NCBI GenBank assembly: GCA_040385525.1
Contig: JAZKHE010000009.1
Span: forward strand, 1-64,000
Direction of reading: 5' to 3'
DNA from: JAZKHE01 sp040385525
GTDB taxonomy: Bacteria; Bacteroidota; Bacteroidia; UBA4408
DNA: 64,000 bases
Of the stretch, positions 45,601 to 52,489 are shown one piece after another. The position numbers were made by a program, and so were the translations under genes. How positions within the stretch are numbered: the first letter of the stretch is position 1; each line of letters starts with the position of its first letter. The notes beneath the pieces are model-generated. The model was not told the origin of the DNA and made no database searches. It was given only the letters and a program-made list of their open reading frames with translations.

Positions 45601-45916
45601 GTTGATTTATAAGTTTGAGTCGTTTGAATTGTTTAAACAAATGATTGTGCGTGTAAACAAAGAAATAGTTTCGTTTTTAATGAAAGCAGCTTTGCCAACC
45701 GAAAACACAAATGAGGTAAAAGAGGTAAAAGAAGCGCCAAAAGCAGACATGTCGAAGTTACAAGTTAGCAGAACAGATGCTACATCAAAAGGCGGAATGT
45801 TAGAGGAAATAGAAAAACCAAAACAACAGCCCGTATTAGCCGAAAAAACTGTAGGACGCAACGATTTATGCCCATGCGGAAGCGGTAAAAAATTTAAACA
45901 ATGCCACGGCAAATAA
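42620..45916 (+). CDS. secA: Preprotein translocase ATPase SecA
   Basis: The 1098-residue motor of Sec export, in the long form usual for Bacteroidota. Walker A is ATGEGKT (193-199), the DEVD box lies in AIVDEVDSVLIDDARTP, and TNMAGRGTDIKLGPGV and QLRGRAGRQGDPG are helicase motifs. A lysine-rich insertion lies near residues 60-110. The C-terminal zinc site CPCGSGKKFKQCHG, which contacts SecB or the ribosome, is intact. It would serve the many signal-peptide proteins of this window. It has its own promoter and terminator. Confidence 0.97.
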   Translation: MLGFISKLFGGNKSQRDIASIQPIVSEILEYYSRLQDLSNDELRAQTKKFQQLIKDAIAADETEIATLKDKLAANPAMDIAQVESIYKEIDALKKKIKDTIQKELDAILPEAFAVLKETARRFKENEEIEVLASDLDKELSETKDFVEIEGDKAIYFNSWEAAGNMVKWDMVHYDTQLIGGIVLHQGKIAEMATGEGKTLVATLPIYLNALSGKGLHIVTVNNYLAKRDSEWMGPIFMFHGLTIDCIDMHEPNSEERRQAYLADVTYGTNNEFGFDYLRDNMARSPEDLVQREHNFAIVDEVDSVLIDDARTPLIISGPTGKTDSQEFQELKPRVERLVNAQKAVVNDVLATAKKLISEGNTKTEVDGGGFMLLRAHRALPKNKALIKYLSEPGIKALLQKTEGVYMQDHGKEMVKIDAELYFTIDEKNNTIELTEKGIDLISSSAEDSKFFILPDIGLEIANMEKSSLSDNEKLMKKDELIRDYSIKAERVHTINQLLKAYTLFDIDVEYVVMDNKIKIVDEQTGRILDGRRYSDGLHQAIEAKENVKIEAATQTFATITLQNYFRMFNKLAGMTGTAETEAGEFWDIYKLDVVVIPTNRVIQRADSEDLVYKTKREKYNATIDKVIEETAKGRPVLVGTTSVEISELLSKMLKLRNIKHNVLNAKQHQKEADIVQEAGQAGTVTIATNMAGRGTDIKLGPGVKEAGGLAIIGTERHDSRRVDRQLRGRAGRQGDPGSSQFFVSLEDDLMRLFGSDRIAGWMDRMGLKEGEVIQHSMITKSIERAQKKVEENNFGIRKRLLEYDDVMNSQREVIYSKRRHALFGDKLAVDISNSIYDVSENITTEFKDVKDFEGFKFELIKVLGIDSPISEEDFYRLKNNDITPVIFEKATQHYHEKSNMIMQSAFPVVKGVYDNSAHLYENIVVPFSDGIKTVQVVANLKKSYESNGREIFVAFEKNVPLAIIDDAWKEHLRELDDLKQSVQNAVYEQKDPLLIYKFESFELFKQMIVRVNKEIVSFLMKAALPTENTNEVKEVKEAPKADMSKLQVSRTDATSKGGMLEEIEKPKQQPVLAEKTVGRNDLCPCGSGKKFKQCHGK

Positions 45917-45930
45917 TAAGCTTAATAAAT

Positions 45931-45970
45931 AAAAAAAGCGCTCTCGATTTCTGGAGCGTTTTTTTTTTAT
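45931..45970 (+). terminator. Terminator after secA
   Basis: CGCTC (45939-45943) pairs with GAGCG (45954-45958), extended by flanking A and T tracts, ending in a run of about ten T. Confidence 0.7.
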
Positions 45971-46007
45971 TTTTAAATATTGTTTTGTTTAAACTTATTT
46001 TCAGCAC

Positions 46008-46103
46008 AAGACAAGATAAATGTATGTGTCAACAAAAATTATCACAAATAAGATTGCTTTTGCATCTTGCTTAGGTGGTTTTGACATATATGTTTCTTGT
46101 CTT
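46008..46103. repeat. 96-base imperfect palindrome at the 3' end of an accessory gene
   Basis: AAGACAAGA (46008-46016) is the exact inverse of TCTTGTCTT (46095-46103). Inside it TGTATGTGTCAA faces TTGACATATA with few mismatches, and AAGATTGC/GCATCTT closes the centre around a T-rich loop. The whole region can fold into one long hairpin. It begins 1 base past the stop of the minus-strand gene at 46105, an arrangement like a gene cassette with its recombination site, but no strict integron core motif was found. Confidence 0.55.
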
Positions 46104-46104
46104 T

Positions 46105-46959
46105 TTATATTGTCTGTATTTTTGAAATTCGGTCATTAAAAATATGATTTATGGATTTGCCATTATAGTCATTAAAACTTACAATTTTTAAAATTGCACT
46201 TAAGAACCTTTTGTTTTCAGATATCAATTCTGATGCAAGTAATTTTTCTTTTGAAGTCAACGAAAAATATTGTGCAACTTCACAAAAAATATTTGTGTAA
46301 ATAAATGTCTTTAAGAATAGAAAATTAAGATATTGTTCGTGTGTAATGTTGTTTACGGAATATTTTATTTTCTTTGTTCTTTCGTCACGATAATTTCCTG
46401 AAGTTATAAAGTGGATGTGACAATGCTCAGATAAAAACGGGTATATGGTATTATGGATTTGAATATCTTCAACGTTTTTAGAGCCAGAAACTCGTTCGAA
46501 AATTCCTGCTCCATAATCGTATATATTATTGTCACGAGTATCAATAATTTTATTTTTTATTGTTTTACCTTTTTTGTTCAAGGGATGAACATAGATACCA
46601 GCTTGAACACCAATTTTAAAGATACTGTCAGTTACACGCATTGGGTCATTATTCAGATAAGCCATGTAAACATAAGCTTCATAACTTCCGCGTAAAAGCG
46701 CAAAAGCGTCCTCATAATTAGATATTCCAATAATAGCATCAATAGATTTATGAAGTCTAAGAGATTTCGTAAAACAAAAAAGAACAACATCAAATGTTAC
46801 TAATAAATAGTCTGAAGATTCTTGATTGTTAATGAATTTCGGCAAGCCATATTTCTTAAGTAGTCGATTGCAAAGTATAAAATACTTTTTATTGTGATGT
46901 TTGTATTCATTTTCTATTAGTCTTTCAGTATTAAGTTGTCCGAGTTTCTCTGATGTCAT
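46105..46959 (-). CDS. DUF5677-like protein, probably horizontally acquired
   Basis: A 284-residue helical, soluble protein. LLRGSYEAYVYMAYL near the centre and the following helices resemble DUF5677-type proteins, which occur in mobile or accessory regions and have no settled function. Leucine codons include many CTC, CTT and CTA, while neighbouring genes use mostly TTA and TTG, suggesting transfer. It stands alone: upstream is a motif shared with the accessory gene at 17982, and downstream a 96-base palindrome. A role in defence is conceivable but nothing in the sequence proves it. Confidence 0.6.
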   Translation of the reverse strand: MTSEKLGQLNTERLIENEYKHHNKKYFILCNRLLKKYGLPKFINNQESSDYLLVTFDVVLFCFTKSLRLHKSIDAIIGISNYEDAFALLRGSYEAYVYMAYLNNDPMRVTDSIFKIGVQAGIYVHPLNKKGKTIKNKIIDTRDNNIYDYGAGIFERVSGSKNVEDIQIHNTIYPFLSEHCHIHFITSGNYRDERTKKIKYSVNNITHEQYLNFLFLKTFIYTNIFCEVAQYFSLTSKEKLLASELISENKRFLSAILKIVSFNDYNGKSINHIFNDRISKIQTI

Positions 46960-47172
46960 ATGTATAGCTTGTATATTAATAAATTGTATAGTTGGTATTT
47001 TTTAAAAGCTGGTTGTGACTCAATGCCTTTAACACTCCTGCCAATTTGTATTTTACGCCATAAAGTGATATAGATATCTAAAAAATTGGATAGATATATG
47101 CCGTAATTAGCGTTTATTTATTTTACCAAATTTTTTTTGTTACAAATTAAATTCTACTTTTTTTCTCAACGT

Positions 47173-47700
47173 CTACTTTAAACGCTTCAATTCTTTTTTT
47201 GCTCGCGATACATAAGCGGGAGATTCTTCGTCGTATTGTTCCAAAATAATTTCTTTTACCTCGTGTTGTAGTTCAGGGTACAAAAGGCTTAGGTTCACCA
47301 TAGCCGTCATAGCAAAAACACGTATGGCGATGGCTTCGTTTTTGTTACGTAAAAACTTTATGGATAAATCTAATAGTTTTGTTTCGTAATTGGCTGGAGG
47401 GTTAGTTGCTTCAAAAATTTTTAAGGTATTGCGTTTTACTGCATCGTGCAATTTGGGTTTGCTCAAATTATCAATTAGTTGAGGTAAATAAGGTAATAAA
47501 CAGGTTTTGTCTTTTCTGTGTACAAAACTCAATACCCAAGCAGCTCTTTGGCTGAGTAATGTTTCATTTTCTAAAATAATTTTTATTAAATTCTTAAGCC
47601 AGATTTTTTCGGCAACACATTTTTTTGCAATTTTTTCGCTTTGCGTTTTGCTGTGTTCTGCAACTAATTCGTTTTTTAATTCTTCAGCTACTGATTTCAT
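47173..47700 (-). CDS. HEAT/ARM-like helical repeat protein
   Basis: A 175-residue cytosolic protein made of paired helices. LLSQRAAWVLSFVHRKDK and the evenly spaced leucines resemble HEAT or armadillo repeats. Relatives in Bacteroidota have sometimes been named adenylosuccinate lyase, but no lyase signature is present. It probably binds another protein. It lies downstream of the M20 peptidase gene with a heptanucleotide repeat in the 36-base gap. Confidence 0.65.
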   Translation of the reverse strand: MKSVAEELKNELVAEHSKTQSEKIAKKCVAEKIWLKNLIKIILENETLLSQRAAWVLSFVHRKDKTCLLPYLPQLIDNLSKPKLHDAVKRNTLKIFEATNPPANYETKLLDLSIKFLRNKNEAIAIRVFAMTAMVNLSLLYPELQHEVKEIILEQYDEESPAYVSRAKKELKRLK

Positions 47701-47713
47701 TTTTGCTAATACA

Positions 47714-47748
47714 TCTAATATCTATTATCTCAATACTCACATCTTCAT
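47714..47748. repeat. Heptanucleotide repeat array
   Basis: Five 7-base units, TCTAATA, TCTATTA, TCTCAAT, ACTCACA and TCTTCAT. It overlaps the last four codons of the M20 peptidase gene. The unit type matches the inverted array at 12583-12657, including one identical TCTATTA unit. Confidence 0.5.
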
Positions 47749-49131
47749 CATTCTATCCAAATAATCGCTATACACTTTTATTCCTTTGTGTAAATCTTTC
47801 ACTGGCAAATGTTCATTGGTGTTATGTATACTTTCCATCATTTTTTTTGAGAGTTTAATTGGCATACAACCATACACCGGAATTCCTTTGTTTCTAAAAA
47901 AATTATTATCGGTAGTTGCTGGAAACAAAATTGGTGAAGTAGTTGCGTTGTTATTGTTTTGTTCTAAACTTTCGCAAAATGCTTCGTAATGCTTAGTAAT
48001 AGGAGATGGTAAAGCAGAAGGACTTTGGTCTATAATTTCTATTTCAGCATTTCTACCTGCAATTCGTTTTATTTTTTTTAAAAATTTTTCTGGGCTCATT
48101 TCTGGTAACAATCTACAGTCTAAAACTGCAAAAGCATTATTGGCAATTTGATTATCGGCTACAATCCCTTTGTTTCCAATTTTTGTAACGGTGATGGTGT
48201 TTTCTATTAATATATGAAAATCGCCACCTTCGTTAAGGTGTTTTGCCACAAAAGGTTGAAATATCCACCAATTGATGTGTTTAATAACAAAACCTTTGTA
48301 ACCGCCTTCTAGCTCTCCTAATTTTTTAAACATGGCACGATTTAATTTATTAAAACGCCATTTCTTTTTATCGTCCAATATTTTAATTAAAACACGTAAC
48401 ATACGTTTATTAGCATAAATAGAAGGTGGTACAGAACCATGACCAAATGTTTTACGCGTTACAATTAATTTCAACCACAACGAACTTTTTTCGGCAACCG
48501 AAACACCAAAAACAGTTTTGTTGGGTTGCGATGGAATTATACTATCAATACCAGAACCACCTTCTCCAAACATAACAACGGCATTAAGTTGTTTTATAAA
48601 ATTATTGGTTACAATTTGTGCTCCATTTTCACCACCAATTTCTTCTCCACAAACAGATAGGAGCGAAACGTTAAAAGGTAATTCTCTTTTTTCTGCAGAA
48701 TCTTTCCATTGCAAAATAGAAAATAATTGCATAGCGAGTAATCCTTTTGCATCTAGTGCACCACGTCCCCAAATGGTATCTTTTACTATGTTTCCAGCAA
48801 ATGGTGGTTCTTGCCATTCTGTTTTTTCTCCTTCACTTACAACATCAATATGATTTAAAAAAACAATATTTGGTTTGTTAGAACTGAGCGGATAAATAGA
48901 TGCACAAAAGTTATGCGTAGAATCGTTAATAGAAAAATCTTCAACATACAATTGTTTTTCGCAACTGTAATACATTAAAAAATCTTTTAATTGTTTTTCG
49001 TTGTAGCTAACAGATGGAAACTGAATAATTTTACTTAAAAATTGTTCAGGCAAATCTTGTGCATTTGCCTTATTGAATAAGGTTATCAGAATTAAAAAGA
49101 AATATTTTTTTTTAAGGAGCACTGGCAACAA
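47737..49131 (-). CDS. Secreted M20-family metallopeptidase
   Basis: A 464-residue zinc peptidase or deacylase with a signal peptide (about 1-24, KANA). Metal and catalytic sites are visible in FLNHIDVVSE (His, Asp), WGRGALDAKG (bridging Asp) and CGEEIGGENG (catalytic Glu pair). A dimerisation domain occupies about 195-320 and a late His lies in SIHNTNEHLP. Carboxypeptidase-like or acyl-amino-acid-hydrolysing activity is expected. The start overlaps the upstream gene by 20 bases. Its last residues fall in the heptanucleotide array. Confidence 0.88.
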   Translation of the reverse strand: MLPVLLKKKYFFLILITLFNKANAQDLPEQFLSKIIQFPSVSYNEKQLKDFLMYYSCEKQLYVEDFSINDSTHNFCASIYPLSSNKPNIVFLNHIDVVSEGEKTEWQEPPFAGNIVKDTIWGRGALDAKGLLAMQLFSILQWKDSAEKRELPFNVSLLSVCGEEIGGENGAQIVTNNFIKQLNAVVMFGEGGSGIDSIIPSQPNKTVFGVSVAEKSSLWLKLIVTRKTFGHGSVPPSIYANKRMLRVLIKILDDKKKWRFNKLNRAMFKKLGELEGGYKGFVIKHINWWIFQPFVAKHLNEGGDFHILIENTITVTKIGNKGIVADNQIANNAFAVLDCRLLPEMSPEKFLKKIKRIAGRNAEIEIIDQSPSALPSPITKHYEAFCESLEQNNNNATTSPILFPATTDNNFFRNKGIPVYGCMPIKLSKKMMESIHNTNEHLPVKDLHKGIKVYSDYLDRMMKM

Positions 49132-51412
49132 ATTCGTTAAAATAATAACATTCTTTTATCGTTGTTTCATAAAAATGTGTAGTAGCAAAATTCTTTTTAA
49201 GATTTAAAAAATGTTTACTTTCTTTCATTTTATTTTGTTCAACAAAAATGTTTAATCTTTTTTGTTCGCATTTGGCCGCCATAAATTCGCAGCGTGCTTT
49301 AAACTCATTGTCTTTGCTTGCTTTTTGTGCTTTTAAATAATATTCTTCTGCTTTTTTACAATCGTAATAATCATCGCCACTGCTTGCTAATTTATCGTTG
49401 TAGCTCCAGCCTGTTGCGCCCCAATAATCGTGGACAAGTAACCATGAATTTCCGAAGTAAGTCATGTTGTAAAAGCCATTGGCTAAAGTGTAATAATGCT
49501 GTGCTGCATTTTTTTTATCACTTTTTGCTAATTTTTCTAACTCAACCATTCGTTTGGCAAAAGTTAGTTTGTTATACGTAATTGTATCTAGTTTGGTTGG
49601 TGCGTGCGTGTCGTAAAGCAAATCTGCAAACGGATTGGCGGCCAAATAAGTTGTATAAGGTTCTTTAGTAAAAAAGTCATCAGGTAATAAATTAAATTTT
49701 TCTGCTGCTTTTACAAAGTCGTGTACACGTAAATATTTTGTGCCTTGTAAGTGATTAAAATAATTTTGATCGTAACTTATTTTAGAAGTAATAAAAGTTT
49801 CGAAAGCAGTTTTCTTTGGTTTTTTTACAAGTTCAATTATTTTATCAATTTCTTTTTGATTGGCATCTACATCTAGTAATTCATCGGCTAAATAGCTGCC
49901 TTTTCCTGATTTTTCTAAGCAAATTATTGCTTTTGTAAAATCGTCTTTCGCCATGTATTTTTTTGCCAACATCATCATTACTTCCTGATAACACGATTCA
50001 AAATTGCTATCTTTTTTTCGAGCATAATCTTGTAGCCAAATTAAGTTGTCAACTAATTCGTCTTCTAACTTTTCGCTCACAGACGTAGCTCCATTTAACT
50101 GAATTAATATTTTTTGTAAATACAATTGCGCTTCTAATCGGTCGTTTAAAGCATTTAGTTTTTCAGCCGATTTTAGTAAAGCTTCGGCTTCACTTAAATT
50201 ATTTTGTAGTATAGCTAAATATGATGCACTTAAATACCAAAGTGTAGGGTTTTGAGTATTTTTGGCCTCTGCAATGCCTTGCACATAAACTTTTAATTCT
50301 GCTAAATAATTTAATTCTTCTTTGGTAGGTTCGTCTACAATTAAGTTGCTGTAACCTTTATAACTTCTGTATTCAATTTTTGCAGAATTTTTTGGTAGCA
50401 AAATTTCATCTTCAATTTTATTTATTTCTCTAATTAATAAAATTTCTGCAAAACTTGATTTTGGTTCAATTTTTACAACGTGTTTTAATTCATCAATATT
50501 AAATGCAGTTGTTTTTAAAGCGTTAAGTGTATGAATTGTTGCTTTTTGATGATCGTCAATACAAAGCATTGTTGTTTTATTTGTTTCCATTGCATTGAGT
50601 GCAACATAATTTTGAAAAGCTAAAACACGCAAAGAAAGACATTTATCGAATAATAAAGAAAATATAAAATTGGCTTCGTTTATTTTTCCTGTTCTTTTTA
50701 AAGCGCCTGCTTTTAACGATAATGCAGCGTATGAAACATAAGTTTCGTTAGCCATTGGCGCAATATTTTTTTCGTAAATACGCAAACAATCTTTAAACTT
50801 ATTTGTATAATGAGCTAATCGCTGTGCTTGATAAGCATAACGTAATTTAATGTTTTTGTTTTTTAATAAAGGAATTTTTTTCTCTGCTTCAAGGCTTAGT
50901 TTTTGCATTTCCACTTCGTTTCTTTCTGGTGTTTCCCAATAATCAACTTGTTTTACGTGCGGTTCGCAACGCTTTGCAAAAACTAAATAGTCGAGCGTTT
51001 CAATATCTTTCTTCTTAATTAAATGAAACAAAAAACGATTATTGTTTAGCTCATTACTCAACTTAAGTTTTGTTCCTTTTTTTAGGTGAGTAATTACTTT
51101 ATTTAATTCTATTATTTCGCAATTGTAAATAATATCGCTAATGTCTTTTTTGTCTATTTCGCTGTCCGTTTGTTGTTGCCAGTCTTCTATATTATCAGGC
51201 CCACCGTCAATTTTATTGTCGCCCCAATCGTATAAATATTTTTTAGAATAAAAAAATGGTCTGTAAGCGTCTGCTTTAAGCAATGTTGGTTTAAACAAAA
51301 CTACGCGTAGTTCATCTAAATCCCAATCGCCTCCGCAACCATTTGTAATTTTTTGAGATACAAATAAACTACTTAAAACTATTGTAAATAGTAGCCAATT
51401 CTTCTTGGTCAT
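49112..51412 (-). CDS. Large secreted helical (TPR-like) protein of unknown function
   Basis: A 766-residue protein. The signal region (about 1-25, KITNGC) may be a lipobox with Cys26. WDLDELRVVLFKPTL and a Trp/Asp-rich stretch (about 28-80) follow. The remainder is helical with degenerate TPR-like pairs, for example ASYLAILQNNLSEAEALL and AKKYMAKDDFTKAIICLEKS. C-terminal YYTLANGFYNMTYFGNSWL is a further conserved-looking patch. I do not know the family. It overlaps the DUF3142-like gene by 44 bases and the M20 gene by 20, so the three form one translationally coupled unit. Confidence 0.75.
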   Translation of the reverse strand: MTKKNWLLFTIVLSSLFVSQKITNGCGGDWDLDELRVVLFKPTLLKADAYRPFFYSKKYLYDWGDNKIDGGPDNIEDWQQQTDSEIDKKDISDIIYNCEIIELNKVITHLKKGTKLKLSNELNNNRFLFHLIKKKDIETLDYLVFAKRCEPHVKQVDYWETPERNEVEMQKLSLEAEKKIPLLKNKNIKLRYAYQAQRLAHYTNKFKDCLRIYEKNIAPMANETYVSYAALSLKAGALKRTGKINEANFIFSLLFDKCLSLRVLAFQNYVALNAMETNKTTMLCIDDHQKATIHTLNALKTTAFNIDELKHVVKIEPKSSFAEILLIREINKIEDEILLPKNSAKIEYRSYKGYSNLIVDEPTKEELNYLAELKVYVQGIAEAKNTQNPTLWYLSASYLAILQNNLSEAEALLKSAEKLNALNDRLEAQLYLQKILIQLNGATSVSEKLEDELVDNLIWLQDYARKKDSNFESCYQEVMMMLAKKYMAKDDFTKAIICLEKSGKGSYLADELLDVDANQKEIDKIIELVKKPKKTAFETFITSKISYDQNYFNHLQGTKYLRVHDFVKAAEKFNLLPDDFFTKEPYTTYLAANPFADLLYDTHAPTKLDTITYNKLTFAKRMVELEKLAKSDKKNAAQHYYTLANGFYNMTYFGNSWLLVHDYWGATGWSYNDKLASSGDDYYDCKKAEEYYLKAQKASKDNEFKARCEFMAAKCEQKRLNIFVEQNKMKESKHFLNLKKNFATTHFYETTIKECYYFNEFVASAP

Positions 51413-52388
51413 ATTGTTTTAATTTTTCTTCTTTTAAATGAAAAACAGACACGCTAATAGAGTCGGTATTCAAATTTGAATTTATCCAATTACAACTTTT
51501 TACGATGTTTTTTATTTCTGCTTCTTCCCAACGCAAAACATCTCCTGTATAAAGATAGTTATTTTCTAAATTTGTTTTCACTTTATAGCAGTTGTTTTCT
51601 AATTTTTTAAAAAGTAACGTGTCATTTAGTAGCTCTAAAGTTGCTTCGTTCCAAATGCCATTAAAATTGTTGTTTCTGTATTTTACTGCCCACGAAAAGG
51701 CTGGGAAAACGACATCTAAAGCTAGTGGATATTCTTTTAGCTTTTTGGTATATTCTTTTCCAACTTCATAACTATGAATCGAATTTTTCTCATCTATTTT
51801 TTTTAATTCGCCCATATTGTAATACATAAGCATTCCTCTTTCTACAGGTGGAATACCTGTGTTTTTGTAATATTTAATTTGATGCAAACGTACGGTGCAA
51901 CTTATTGTTTTTGAACTGTATTGTTTTATCTTTTTCAAAAGAATAAAATAGTTCGATTTTGTTTTTTGTGACCAATCACAATCGATCTGTAATTGCTTAA
52001 AATTTAAATTGTTTTTATTTGAAATTGAAAACACTTTTTTTACTAATTTATTGGCTAATGAGTCAATTTCAGCATCTGTTTTTTCAATCAAACTTCTGTT
52101 TGTTATAAAAACAACAGGGATTATTTCCGTAATACTTGTTGGTAGAGGTTTTGAAACACTTAAAACAGCTAGAGGAATAACTTGATTGGAATCGCCTTTT
52201 GTGTCTAAATCAAAGAATTTTATGTATAGCGTATTTATTTTATTTTGGCTTAAAAAGTCCAATTCGTAGGCACTCAGGTTTAGGTTCTGTTGCCAATAAT
52301 ATATTGCATTGGTGGTTTTTATCCTCTTGTTTTTAGAGCAACTTACCACAAAAAGGCTTAAAATAAAGAAAATGCAGTACTTTAACAT
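51369..52388 (-). CDS. DUF3142-like lipoprotein (putative TIM-barrel)
   Basis: A 339-residue lipoprotein with lipobox VVSC (Cys about 17). NTLYIKFFDLD, LQIDCDWSQKTKSNYFILLKKI and FSWAVKYRN, with alternating strands and helices, resemble DUF3142 proteins, which look like glycoside-hydrolase-type barrels. Conserved acids in QIDCDW could be catalytic, but activity is inference. It is the first gene of a three-gene unit with the 766-residue protein and the M20 peptidase, suggesting joint breakdown of an envelope or external polymer. Confidence 0.65.
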   Translation of the reverse strand: MLKYCIFFILSLFVVSCSKNKRIKTTNAIYYWQQNLNLSAYELDFLSQNKINTLYIKFFDLDTKGDSNQVIPLAVLSVSKPLPTSITEIIPVVFITNRSLIEKTDAEIDSLANKLVKKVFSISNKNNLNFKQLQIDCDWSQKTKSNYFILLKKIKQYSSKTISCTVRLHQIKYYKNTGIPPVERGMLMYYNMGELKKIDEKNSIHSYEVGKEYTKKLKEYPLALDVVFPAFSWAVKYRNNNFNGIWNEATLELLNDTLLFKKLENNCYKVKTNLENNYLYTGDVLRWEEAEIKNIVKSCNWINSNLNTDSISVSVFHLKEEKLKQYDQEELATIYNSFK

Positions 52389-52434
52389 AGGTGTTTTGCT
52401 GTGTAAAAATAAACTTTTTTACCGAATAAAGTAC

Positions 52435-52465
52435 TTGTTTTAATGCCTTACTACTATTAAATTTG
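52435..52465 (+). promoter_or_regulatory. Bacteroidota-type promoter of icmF
   Basis: TTG (52435-52437), a 20-base spacer and TAAATTTG (52458-52465). This placement rules out the in-frame TTG at 52463 as the start and supports ATG 52490. Confidence 0.8.
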
Positions 52466-52489
52466 TTATCCTTAAACAGTTTATACATT

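Noticed and set aside
46008..46103. Calling the palindrome a true integron attC site
   Set aside because: Strict R' and R'' core motifs are not present in the expected places; kept only as a palindrome with cassette-like position.
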